From UBA7692 sp964650845 (lineage in GTDB: Bacteria; Bacteroidota; Bacteroidia; Chitinophagales; LD1): a stretch of DNA of 10,196 nt. How positions within the stretch are numbered: the first letter of the stretch is position 1; each line of letters starts with the position of its first letter. The stretch lies in NCBI GenBank assembly GCA_964650845.1, contig CAZYXR010000098.1, positions 1 through 10,196 of the forward strand, written 5' to 3'. Below the pieces are notes generated by a model that was given only the letters and a program-made list of their open reading frames with translations, was not told the origin of the DNA and ran no database searches. This document shows, one piece after another, positions 1 to 6,462 of the stretch. The position numbers were made by a program, and so were the translations under genes.

Positions 1-360
1 TTTTTCTATTGGTCTATTTTCGCGCCAACACAATACTCCTTTTGTGGTCTCAATTTCTTTTTTCGATTCCTTTTGTGAGGAGTGAAATTTTTCGATATTT
101 CTTTTTGCAGCTTTAATGGCTTGTTGTAAGGGTTTACTTACTTCTTGTCGGGCATTTTTTACGGTATCTTCCGTCACAACAAATGATTTTGCAGTTGATT
201 TATCAAATAGAAAATTGTATTTCAATATAGCTTTATCGCCATTTTTTTGCACCTCATTAAAAATTGAGTTTACCAATACCGACAAATCTTTTTGCGCCAC
301 AGTGGGGCGTTGTATCAGTTTGCTCCACTTCTTTTTATCAGGATACTTTATATTCTTCAT
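1..360 (-). CDS. hisD: Histidinol dehydrogenase, N-terminal part (runs off the window)
   Basis: Reading the minus strand from the ATG at 360 gives 120 codons without a stop up to the window edge, beginning MKNIKYPDKKKWSKLIQRPT. This opening, the following VAQKDLSVLVNSIF helix and the GVLCWRENRPIEK segment at residues 108-120 match the N-terminal region of histidinol dehydrogenase. That cytosolic zinc enzyme oxidises L-histidinol to L-histidine in two NAD-dependent steps, the last reactions of the pathway. The family is usually about 430 residues, so roughly the first quarter is visible; the zinc and catalytic residues lie outside and cannot be checked. It starts 9 bp after the hisG stop in the same direction, which implies cotranscription and control by the leader upstream of hisG. 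The identification rests on recalled family sequence and order, not on a search. Confidence 0.93.
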   Translation of the reverse strand, partial: MKNIKYPDKKKWSKLIQRPTVAQKDLSVLVNSIFNEVQKNGDKAILKYNFLFDKSTAKSFVVTEDTVKNARQEVSKPLQQAIKAAKRNIEKFHSSQKESKKEIETTKGVLCWRENRPIEK

Positions 361-369
361 AGCACACAA

Positions 370-1227
370 TTAAAAAATCATCTTTTCGATTTGAACTACT
401 AAAATACCCTGTGCCCCAAGTTGTTTTAGTTGATCAATTACATCCCAAAATTCATCTTCTTTCACCACCGAATGTAAGCTACTCCAACCTTCTTCTACCA
501 ATGGAAGTATAGTAGGCGATTTCATGCCCGGCAATAAATTGCAAATGCTTTGAATGGAAGTATTGGGGGCATTCAAAAGAATGTATTTATGCGACAATGA
601 GTTTTTTACAGCACCGAAACGAAAAAGTAATTGTTCTAAAATTTCATTCTGCGTTTGGTTTAATGTAGGGTTAGCAATCAATACCGCTTCGCTCTTGGCA
701 ACTACTGCTACATCTTTTAAACCATTCATCAGCAAGGTGCTTCCTGTGCTAACAATGTCGAAAATTGCATCGGCCAAGCCTATGCCTGTTGCTATTTCTA
801 CACTACCACCAATTTCTTCAATTGATACTGTAATATTCTGTTCATCAAAGAACTTTTTTAATATAACCGGATAACTTGTTGCAATGCGCTTATTGTTGAA
901 GTAATTTAAACCTGTATAGTTTTCATCTTTGGGAATTGCAAGTGCAAGTTTGCAATTGGCGAATCCTAATTTTTCTACAATCAAAACATCCTTATTCTTT
1001 TCCCATACTTCGTTTTGCCCCAAAATGCCAATATCTGCAACTCCTTGCTCTACATACTGAGGAATATCGTCATCGCGCAAAAAAAGAATTTCAACGGGAA
1101 AGTTTTCGGCTTCGGCTTTTAGTTTTCTATCGCCATTGGCAAGTTTTATTCCACATTCTTTTAGAAGTTCTAATGACTTCTCGCTAAGTCTTCCGCTCTT
1201 TTGGATGGCTATTTTTAATTTACTCAT
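370..1227 (-). CDS. hisG: ATP phosphoribosyltransferase, long form (first step of histidine synthesis)
   Basis: This 285-residue protein should condense ATP with PRPP to N1-(5-phosphoribosyl)-ATP, the committed step of histidine synthesis. It opens MSKLKIAIQKSGRLSEKS and has RDDDIP at 51-56, GVADIGILG at 62-70 and the PRPP-binding loop, seen as DIVSTGSTL at 157-165 inside a Gly-rich stretch from 141. PGMKSPTILPL at 233-243 and the end GAQGILVVQIEKM (271-283) mark the C-terminal regulatory domain of the long, HisZ-independent form, which in characterised relatives binds histidine for feedback inhibition. Length fits the long family (about 285-300). The ATG at 1227 is chosen because it gives the conserved N-terminus. 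hisD follows after 9 bp. The attenuator at 1271-1385 lies directly upstream, so control is probably double: RNA level by tRNA charging, protein level by histidine. Confidence 0.97.
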   Translation of the reverse strand: MSKLKIAIQKSGRLSEKSLELLKECGIKLANGDRKLKAEAENFPVEILFLRDDDIPQYVEQGVADIGILGQNEVWEKNKDVLIVEKLGFANCKLALAIPKDENYTGLNYFNNKRIATSYPVILKKFFDEQNITVSIEEIGGSVEIATGIGLADAIFDIVSTGSTLLMNGLKDVAVVAKSEAVLIANPTLNQTQNEILEQLLFRFGAVKNSLSHKYILLNAPNTSIQSICNLLPGMKSPTILPLVEEGWSSLHSVVKEDEFWDVIDQLKQLGAQGILVVQIEKMIF

Positions 1228-1242
1228 TTAATGCTTGTTTGT

Positions 1243-1296
1243 GTTTGAGTAAATCAAGAGTATTTTAAACAAAAAACCCGTTTGATTTACTCAAAC
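1243..1296. repeat. 15-bp perfect inverted repeat linking the post-terminator segment to the terminator core
   Basis: GTTTGAGTAAATCAA at 1243-1257 is the exact reverse complement of TTGATTTACTCAAAC at 1282-1296. The second arm is the inner part of the attenuator hairpin (part of each stem arm plus the loop); the first lies between the terminator U-tract and hisG, ending 15 nt before the hisG ATG. In a read-through his mRNA the two could pair over 15 bp, in competition with both the terminator hairpin and the antiterminator. Because the segment is transcribed after the terminator it cannot take part in the termination decision; a role in mRNA folding near the hisG start is possible. The repeat is certain as sequence; any function is inferred. 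Confidence 0.8.
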
Positions 1297-1303
1297 GGGT
1301 TTT
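1271..1303 (-). terminator. Intrinsic terminator (attenuator) of the his leader
   Basis: The arms 1303-1291 and 1285-1273 form a perfect 13-bp stem (AAAACCCGTTTGA / TCAAACGGGTTTT in the transcript sense) with a 5-nt GTAAA loop. On the minus-strand transcript the stem runs straight into a U-tract (TTTTTTGTTT, 1276 to 1267), the form of a Rho-independent terminator. It lies after the His-rich leader ORF and about 45 nt before hisG, so it should stop transcription before the operon when histidine is plentiful. The other strand also ends in TTTT, but no plus-strand gene needs a terminator here. It is also the only clear terminator after the histidine-kinase genes, whose stop is at 1475. Confidence 0.9.
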
Positions 1304-1349
1304 CAAATATTTTTGTTGTTACAACATAACATTATCATTCCGCTTGAGC
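1289..1349 (-). promoter_or_regulatory. Antiterminator pairing of the his attenuator
   Basis: In the transcript, GCUCAAGCGG (1349 to 1340, the last codons of the leader ORF) can pair with CCGUUUGAGU (1298 to 1289, most of the 5' arm and first loop base of the terminator). This gives 10 consecutive pairs, eight Watson-Crick and two G-U. The pairing removes the 5' arm from the terminator, so the two structures exclude each other. A ribosome stalled on the His codons (1367-1356) would leave the upstream partner free, whereas one that reaches the UGA at 1337-1335 would cover it. The complementarity is seen in the sequence; the switching is inferred from known his and trp attenuators. Confidence 0.75.
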
Positions 1350-1364
1350 GCAATAATGATGATG
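1330..1364 (-). promoter_or_regulatory. Protector (anti-antiterminator) hairpin over the His codons
   Basis: Transcript bases 1364-1355 (CAUCAUCAUU, three of the four His codons plus the next base) can pair with 1339-1330 (AAUGAUAAUG), nine of ten positions matching with one C-A mismatch. Inside the loop, CGC (1350-1348) and GCG (1343-1341) can form a small stem closed by UCAA. Together these enclose the antiterminator strand 1349-1340. This is the expected place for the 1:2 structure that holds the antiterminator back when no ribosome is on the leader. A ribosome paused on the His codons would open it. The stem is AU-rich and only moderately stable, and folding was done by eye. Confidence 0.6.
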
Positions 1365-1385
1365 ATGTAATGTGTAAAAATTCAT
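1335..1385 (-). CDS. hisL: his operon leader peptide with four tandem histidines
   Basis: A 16-codon ORF on the minus strand, ATG at 1385-1383 and TGA at 1337-1335, encodes MNFYTLHHHHYCAQAE. The four consecutive His codons, all CAT, are at residues 7-10. It lies between a good Bacteroidota promoter, whose predicted transcript start is only about 15 nt upstream of the ATG, and an intrinsic terminator followed by hisG, the first enzyme of histidine synthesis. The product itself is probably not functional: its translation reports the charging of histidyl-tRNA. The codons after the His run (GCT CAA GCG G) double as the antiterminator strand, and the stop codon sits where a finishing ribosome would cover that strand. 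It resembles the enterobacterial his leader in logic, but shows no obvious sequence relation and has a shorter His run. No Shine-Dalgarno is seen, as is usual in this phylum. Confidence 0.88.
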   Translation of the reverse strand: MNFYTLHHHHYCAQAE

Positions 1386-1404
1386 TTTCTCTGTTTAACA
1401 GCAA

Positions 1405-1434
1405 CAAATATAAAGTGAGTTTGGAATCGTCAAA
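1405..1434 (-). promoter_or_regulatory. Bacteroidota-type promoter of the his leader/operon
   Basis: On the minus strand, TTTG (1434-1431) is followed after 18 bp by TATATTTG (1412-1405). This fits the primary-sigma consensus of Bacteroidota, TTTG about 19 bp before TAnnTTTG, with every fixed base matched. Transcription should start near 1398-1400, some 15 nt before the hisL ATG and about 40 nt after the stop of the last kinase gene. This gives the his operon its own promoter and a leader transcript of roughly 130 nt when terminated. Confidence 0.82.
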
Positions 1435-1474
1435 ATTTATTTTCAAAATCTGCTGCTTACTGAGTTTCGCACTT

Positions 1475-3253
1475 CTACTTTGGTAACGAAACACAAAATG
1501 TGCTACCACCCAATTCGTTTCCTTCAACCCAAATTTTGCCTTTTAGGTTATCAATAATCTTCTTACACATTGCAAGGCCAATACCCGTGCCCGAAAACTG
1601 GTCGCGAGCATTCAACCTTTGGAAAATGATAAACACTTTTTCGTAATACTCGCGGGCAATACCAATGCCATTATCAACCACTTTAAACTCGTGTGTGGTT
1701 GGGGTTTCGGCATATTTAATCTCAACAACTTTCGATGAACTTAAATTGAACTTTACAGCATTACTAACGAGGTTCTCGAACAAACGATAAATATGAATTT
1801 CATCGGCAACAATTGTTGGTAGTTTATCACTCGAAAAATTCACATCTTTCAATTCATTTCTCATGTTGTTTTTCAACTCCGCTATAGTTTTGTTAAGGTC
1901 AATACCTATTGGATTTATTTCAGTATTTAGTTTTGAAAATTCAAGCAAGCTATTGATAAGCGAAAACATTCGTTTGGCACCTTCGTTCACAAAACCCATG
2001 TAGGCTTGGGTATCGGTATCCATTTTGCTATCCAAGCGTTTTTCGAGCAAACCAATGTAGTTGCTAATCATGCGCAACGGCTCTTTTAAATCGTGCGATG
2101 CAACATGCGCAAATTGCTTCAACTCGTTGTTAGATACTTCTAACTGATGGGCATAGCTTTCGATTTCGATATTTTTTTGGCGCAGCAACTCGGCTTCTTT
2201 CTTTTTCTTTTCTAACTCAAACCTCGACTTTGCATCCATAATGGCCGCGGCTTTATCGAAGTTGAACATCTCATCTTTGGTTTTATCGAAAAGAATATGA
2301 TACTCGTAAGCACTTTTAAAATCTCCCGCCCCGGCATAAACTTCCGATAGATATTGATAAACGGTGTTTAAATCAGATTTGCTATCTAAATCCTTCAACA
2401 TCTCTTCGGCAGTGTGGAAGTGTTTTATGGATTGTGCAAAATCGCCTTTCAACTTGTTTGCCATGCCTAAATGAATGTAGGAATTGGCAATTGAATTTTG
2501 GTTTCCAAACTTCTTTTTGGTTTCGAGCGATTGATACAACAATTCAAAACCTTTATCAAATTCCCCTAACTCGCAGTAGGTGTAGCCGGCATTGTTTTGA
2601 ACTACTGCGGCAGAAAATTTTTCGCCCAATTCATCAAAATACAGAAGTGCTTTTAATAAATAACTTAATGCTTCTTTATGTTGATGCGCCTCGTTTAAAT
2701 GATTGCCCAACATATTGTAACATCGAGCTAACCCCTCTTTATTCTGAATTTTCTCGAAAATTTTTACCGACTTATGCAGGCATTCCATCGGGTACTCAAG
2801 CGATTCGGAACCGCGGTCTAAAACAGAAATGTAATAGTATAAAAAACCAAGCTCCTCTTCCATTGCTGCGGAATGTGCCGGTTGTAACTCCAGCAATTGT
2901 ATTGCTGCTTGATAATGCTGTTGGGCATTTTCCCAAACACCGAGATAGTGTTCATTCATTCCCATCATGCGCAACAAACGCGCTTGCAAAAGTATGTTTG
3001 GCGCAAGTGTGAGAATACTCAAAGCATTCTCACAAATTCCATTGCTTTTTTTAAACTGCGATGCTACTTTAGAGTAAAATGATGCTAACTGATAACATGC
3101 TTCTGCCTGCCACGACACATTACCGGCATCAATGGCTAACTGTATTGCTTCATTGGCAATTTGTTCGGCTTGCTGACTTTGGACTTTAACCAATTGCTCA
3201 GCCCTGCCAACCAGATGGTAAAATTGCTGTTCAGAAGTTGCTTCGACATTCAT
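1475..3253 (-). CDS. Soluble TPR-containing sensor histidine kinase (downstream paralogue)
   Basis: This 592-residue protein has no signal peptide or membrane segment, so it is probably cytosolic. Residues about 10-330 are helical TPR-like repeats, clear around 173-205 (ARCYNMLGNHLNEAHQHKEA), 215-245 and 255-285, and likely serve as a binding or sensory platform. A charged coiled coil follows (about 340-378). The HisKA dimerisation helix carries the phospho-acceptor H387 in SHDLKEPLR. The ATPase domain shows the N box (ENLVSNAVKFN, 493-503), G1 box (DNGIGI, 527-532), F region (FIIFQRL, 541-547) and G2 box (GTGIGLAM, 555-562), so all catalytic motifs are present. It should autophosphorylate and pass phosphate to a response regulator, but no receiver domain or regulator gene is in the window. 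It follows its paralogue by 26 bp and is probably cotranscribed. The ligand and pathway cannot be told from the sequence. Confidence 0.93.
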   Translation of the reverse strand: MNVEATSEQQFYHLVGRAEQLVKVQSQQAEQIANEAIQLAIDAGNVSWQAEACYQLASFYSKVASQFKKSNGICENALSILTLAPNILLQARLLRMMGMNEHYLGVWENAQQHYQAAIQLLELQPAHSAAMEEELGFLYYYISVLDRGSESLEYPMECLHKSVKIFEKIQNKEGLARCYNMLGNHLNEAHQHKEALSYLLKALLYFDELGEKFSAAVVQNNAGYTYCELGEFDKGFELLYQSLETKKKFGNQNSIANSYIHLGMANKLKGDFAQSIKHFHTAEEMLKDLDSKSDLNTVYQYLSEVYAGAGDFKSAYEYHILFDKTKDEMFNFDKAAAIMDAKSRFELEKKKKEAELLRQKNIEIESYAHQLEVSNNELKQFAHVASHDLKEPLRMISNYIGLLEKRLDSKMDTDTQAYMGFVNEGAKRMFSLINSLLEFSKLNTEINPIGIDLNKTIAELKNNMRNELKDVNFSSDKLPTIVADEIHIYRLFENLVSNAVKFNLSSSKVVEIKYAETPTTHEFKVVDNGIGIAREYYEKVFIIFQRLNARDQFSGTGIGLAMCKKIIDNLKGKIWVEGNELGGSTFCVSLPK

Positions 3254-3279
3254 TTTGTGTATGATAACTTTTGTCGGTT

Positions 3280-5121
3280 TTAAGTAATAATAGATAAATC
3301 AGGAAGCGTAAACTTAATACAAGTTCCGCCAAGTGCGCTATCTTCAATCCATATTCTTCCTTTCAATTTTTCAATTGCCTTTTTGCATACGGCAAGCCCA
3401 ATGCCACTACCCGAATAATCTTCTTGTTTATGCAATCGTTGAAAAATAAAAAACACTTTCTCGCGTTGCGCCTCGGGGATGCCAATGCCATTGTCGTGCA
3501 CCTCAAAAATGTGTTTTCCGGGTTCAGCTTTATAGGTAATTTCTACAACAGGTTTTTCGTTTGTGTTGTATTTAATACCATTGCTAATCAGGTTTTGAAA
3601 AACTTGAAACAAAAGCGTTTTATCTGTTTTTATGCTGGGTTGCACATTCCACACAACCGATGCTTTACGGTGCTTTACTACAACTTCTAACACGTGTAAA
3701 ACTTCAGTTAATAATAGCTCTACATTTACATCTTGTAGATTCACATCGGCATTTGCTTGGCTTAGCGCCATCATATCCTGAATCATTTCAAACATCCTTT
3801 TTGCACTTTCATTAATAGTGCGGATGTAAAGAAAAATATCCGATGATAATTCGGGTTTTAAATGCTGCTCCAGCAAACGTGTGTAACTATTCATCATGCG
3901 CAATGGTTCGCGCAAATCGTGAGCTGCTACATAAGCCAGTTGCTTCAACTCATTGTTTGAAAGTTCAAGCTGATGAACATATTCAAAAACATGTTCGTTT
4001 TTTTGTTGTTGAAGTTGCGCCTCTCGGGCTTCTTTATCAATAGCAAAGCGAATGGTGGCATTATGCAAAGCTGTTGCTTTATCAAAACTCATCCATTCGC
4101 GTTTAGCATTGCCGTATTTTAAGCGATAGTCGTAAGCCGACTTAAAATCGCCAGATTCGGCAAGCGTTCCGGCCATAGATTCATACAAATCTTGCAGTTC
4201 TACTTCCTTTTTGTTTTTCATTAGAAGTTCTTCTACAAGAATGTAATGCTCAATTGCTTTCTCGTAATTTTTCAATACCCGAAAAGCTTTTGCATAAAAG
4301 GCATGTGCCGATGCAATAAACGAAGGCTCGTTAGTTTTTACCATTGCCTCTAACCCTTCATTTAAAAACTGCATTCCGGTATCGGAATCGCCCATGCGGC
4401 AATATGCCAACCCGATAGGACAAAGGCAAGACTGCTCTCCAATTGTATTGCCCGACTCAATAAAAAGCTGCCTCGATTTTTCGAAGTACGCTTTAAACTC
4501 TGCAGGGTTATTTTTTACATCGGGGTGATAATCGGCATAAACACTATAACATTTTGCAAGGCCATCTTTATTAAAAGTTCTTTCGTTAAACTCTATAGCC
4601 TTTTGTAAATGCATAAACTTATCTTCATCGAATGGAAGATGGCTGTAGATAAGTATGATATTAAAATGCAGACTCGCAGCCAACTGAAGCTCTTCTTTAG
4701 TTTGCAGCACTTCGGATTCTAAAATTTTAGCTGCTTGCAGGTAATTGGAAACGGCATTGGTAAAATTACCCGTCCAATGATAACAGATACCAATGAGCTT
4801 GTAAATGTTTGCACTTAAAAACGGCTGGCTTTCATCATTCAATAATGAATGTGCATTTAAAGCATGGCGCAATGCCGCATCATAATCTTTTAATACAATA
4901 AGATAATAAGAAGCAATTTCAAGTAAAGCTTCGGCTGCTTGAAACGAAAGATTGTTTTTAATTGCAATACTAACTGCCTTGTTGGCAAATTCAATACACT
5001 TATAATTTCGTTTTAAACGCTCTGCCTTTGCTGCCGCTATCAGGTCGAGCACTTCAGAAAAAACATCAATGTCGGGCTTTTTGCCCATATCCTTTTCGTT
5101 ACGGATTTGTCCGGTTATCAT
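3280..5121 (-). CDS. Soluble TPR-containing sensor histidine kinase (upstream paralogue)
   Basis: This 613-residue kinase has the same plan as its downstream neighbour: TPR-like helices over about 30-340 (for example ANIYKLIGICYHWTGNFTNA, 104-123, and SFIASAHAFYAKAFRVLKNY, 267-286), a Gln/Glu-rich coiled coil near 355-392, HisKA with H401 in AHDLREPLRM, and an ATPase domain with N514 (QNLISNGIKYN), DNGIGI at 543-548, FFIFQRL at 557-563 and GSGIGLAV at 571-578. Both carry the same signature around the H box (QLE.SNNELKQ.A.VA.HDL.EPLRM), indicating tandem duplication. No membrane segment is visible, so it should be cytosolic. The ATG at 5121 is used; Met12 (5088) is a possible later start and would lose only an unconserved tail. 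It is the first gene of the pair, after a 165-bp gap with at best a weak promoter. Its target regulator is unknown. Confidence 0.93.
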   Translation of the reverse strand: MITGQIRNEKDMGKKPDIDVFSEVLDLIAAAKAERLKRNYKCIEFANKAVSIAIKNNLSFQAAEALLEIASYYLIVLKDYDAALRHALNAHSLLNDESQPFLSANIYKLIGICYHWTGNFTNAVSNYLQAAKILESEVLQTKEELQLAASLHFNIILIYSHLPFDEDKFMHLQKAIEFNERTFNKDGLAKCYSVYADYHPDVKNNPAEFKAYFEKSRQLFIESGNTIGEQSCLCPIGLAYCRMGDSDTGMQFLNEGLEAMVKTNEPSFIASAHAFYAKAFRVLKNYEKAIEHYILVEELLMKNKKEVELQDLYESMAGTLAESGDFKSAYDYRLKYGNAKREWMSFDKATALHNATIRFAIDKEAREAQLQQQKNEHVFEYVHQLELSNNELKQLAYVAAHDLREPLRMMNSYTRLLEQHLKPELSSDIFLYIRTINESAKRMFEMIQDMMALSQANADVNLQDVNVELLLTEVLHVLEVVVKHRKASVVWNVQPSIKTDKTLLFQVFQNLISNGIKYNTNEKPVVEITYKAEPGKHIFEVHDNGIGIPEAQREKVFFIFQRLHKQEDYSGSGIGLAVCKKAIEKLKGRIWIEDSALGGTCIKFTLPDLSIIT

Positions 5122-5185
5122 ATTAGAGGGTTGCAGATTGGTTAGGTATTACTGCTTCATGTTGATTTTTTGGTTTTAATACGGA

Positions 5186-5215
5186 AAAACATAGTTGTAG
5201 GTTGCTTTTATAAAG
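5186..5215 (-). promoter_or_regulatory. Possible weak promoter of the histidine-kinase pair
   Basis: In the 165-bp gap upstream of the kinases, the minus strand has TATGTTTT (5193-5186), one base off the TAnnTTTG element. A poor -33 candidate (CTTT or TTTA, 5215-5211) lies 17-18 bp upstream. Predicted start would be about 60 nt before the kinase ATG. The match is far weaker than the his promoter, and AT-rich DNA gives such hits by chance. Confidence 0.28.
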
Positions 5216-5286
5216 AATAAAATCTTAATCGTTCTAAAATTCTAATACTCTTAAACGATTGAAGTTGACTTTTATTGAAAAGAGTA

Positions 5287-6462
5287 TCACTTCAACTCTC
5301 CTAACTTTTCAATAGCACGTTGCTTAAATGCTCCATTGCTACGCGAAAGTTCTTCCAGTAAAGTTTGGGCTTCATCTTTCTTACCTTTTTTAAGAAGTAT
5401 CTGCGACTTGTAATACTTAGACCCTTCGATGTGTTTGGTATTTTGATCTAATAACTTTTCGAAGCCCTTTAAAGCTCCTTTGTTGTTTCCATTTATGTAC
5501 TCGCTTACAGATTGAAAATAAAGCGCGTCTTTATTTTCTGGTTCCTTATCTAAAATTTTGCCGAATTGTTTTGATGCTGTTTTGTAGTCGTGGTTATTAA
5601 AACTTTGCATGGCAGCATCCATGTTATCCTGATAATCGGCTGCTATTTCTTCTTTTGCATTGCTGTTTTTTGCTTTAGCAGCGATGGTTTCATCGCCTTG
5701 CGCTCTATTGGCCGGTGTGCTTTGCACCGCATAAGTTGGCGCTGCTGCGCCTGCACTACCGGTTGCTGTTAAAGGCGTTTTTGCCGATGATTTTGCTACT
5801 TGCGATTTTTCTGCAGGTGCAGGTTTCTTCTGTTCTTCTGCCTTTTTGTTTCCAGCAAGCTCCTCTTGCCTTTTTGTGGCAGCCTCAACTTTCACTTCTT
5901 TTTCTATCGGTGATTCCGCTAGCAAAATTTCTTGAGTAGCAGAGGCCGAAGGAGCTAAAGAAACATCATCGATTAGTGTTAACTCCGCAGTATCCTCCGC
6001 CACAATACTATCAATTATCGCTGGTGTTTCGGCTTCCATAAAAGGTCGCGCTTCAGCAGTGTTTTCGCTGCCCTCTTGCTTAGTTTCCATAGCAAGCTGA
6101 GACTGCTGATTGTTCACATAATTTGTAACCAAAAACCCAAGCCCAATAAGTAAACCAACTAAGGCAGCAGCAACAGCATAGCGCGTAATTGCCTGAAAGT
6201 TAATACTGGCAGTTTTGGGTTCGGCACCCGTGCGATCTGCTACTGCTTGGTTAACCTCCTTAAAAGTGGGTTTTAAATTTGATGGCGTTGTGGTTTGCAA
6301 ACCTTCTAATGCTTCGCGAGCAAAAGGGTCATCGTTAAGAAGTTGCTCAAACTTAATGGTATCATCGGACGTGAGCATTCCATTGAGGTAAGCCAACATT
6401 GCTTCCTCGGTAATCACTCCGTTTTGGGTGAGCGTCATGTTAGTTATTTTTCGAGCGCTCAT
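5287..6462 (-). CDS. Membrane-anchored anti-sigma-like protein with C-terminal TPR region
   Basis: The 391-residue protein has three parts. Residues about 15-60 (EEAMLAYLNGML, then FEQLLNDDPFAREALEGL) resemble the short helical N-terminus of Bacteroidota anti-sigma proteins, without a Cys/His zinc site. One hydrophobic segment lies at about 93-115 (YAVAAALVGLLIGLGFLV). A long Ala/Lys/Glu-rich low-complexity linker (about 120-275) leads to TPR-like helices at about 279-378 (SFNNHDYKTASKQFGKIL and two more). The expected topology is N-terminus in the cytoplasm, linker and TPRs in the periplasm. It follows an ECF sigma gene, so holding that sigma factor is the likely job, but this is inferred from position and N-terminal look. 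The start is ambiguous: the ATG at 6462 overlaps the sigma gene by 23 nt, while Met9 at 6438 lies one base after its stop codon and would fit coupled translation equally well or better. Confidence 0.75.
   Translation of the reverse strand: MSARKITNMTLTQNGVITEEAMLAYLNGMLTSDDTIKFEQLLNDDPFAREALEGLQTTTPSNLKPTFKEVNQAVADRTGAEPKTASINFQAITRYAVAAALVGLLIGLGFLVTNYVNNQQSQLAMETKQEGSENTAEARPFMEAETPAIIDSIVAEDTAELTLIDDVSLAPSASATQEILLAESPIEKEVKVEAATKRQEELAGNKKAEEQKKPAPAEKSQVAKSSAKTPLTATGSAGAAAPTYAVQSTPANRAQGDETIAAKAKNSNAKEEIAADYQDNMDAAMQSFNNHDYKTASKQFGKILDKEPENKDALYFQSVSEYINGNNKGALKGFEKLLDQNTKHIEGSKYYKSQILLKKGKKDEAQTLLEELSRSNGAFKQRAIEKLGELK

Noticed and set aside
1243..1303. Riboswitch or T-box as an explanation for the structured hisG leader
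   Set aside because: The leader is short, shows no T-box-like conserved box or specifier loop that I can recognise, and is fully accounted for by a His-rich ORF with terminator and antiterminator.
1356..1367. Metal-binding or tag-like function for the HHHH run
   Set aside because: The peptide has 16 residues and its last codons form the antiterminator. Position before hisG makes codon sensing the simpler reading.
1303..1527. A 74-codon minus-strand ORF across the his leader and the kinase 3' end
   Set aside because: It overlaps the kinase C-terminus in another frame, has no family likeness, and reads the His codons out of frame as Ser. The leader ORF at 1335-1385 explains the region better.
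2434..3012. A 192-codon plus-strand ORF opposite the downstream kinase
   Set aside because: It lies wholly opposite conserved TPR coding sequence, and its product is rich in Cys, Arg and Pro with no domain-like pattern. It is a shadow of the real gene.
5227..5287. Two short inverted repeats (ATACTCTT 5245-5252 with 5280-5287; AATCGTT 5227-5233 with 5254-5260) after the TPR membrane protein
   Set aside because: The stems are only 8 and 7 bp, AT-rich, with loops of 27 and 20 nt and no solid U-tract. A terminator here cannot be supported by eye.
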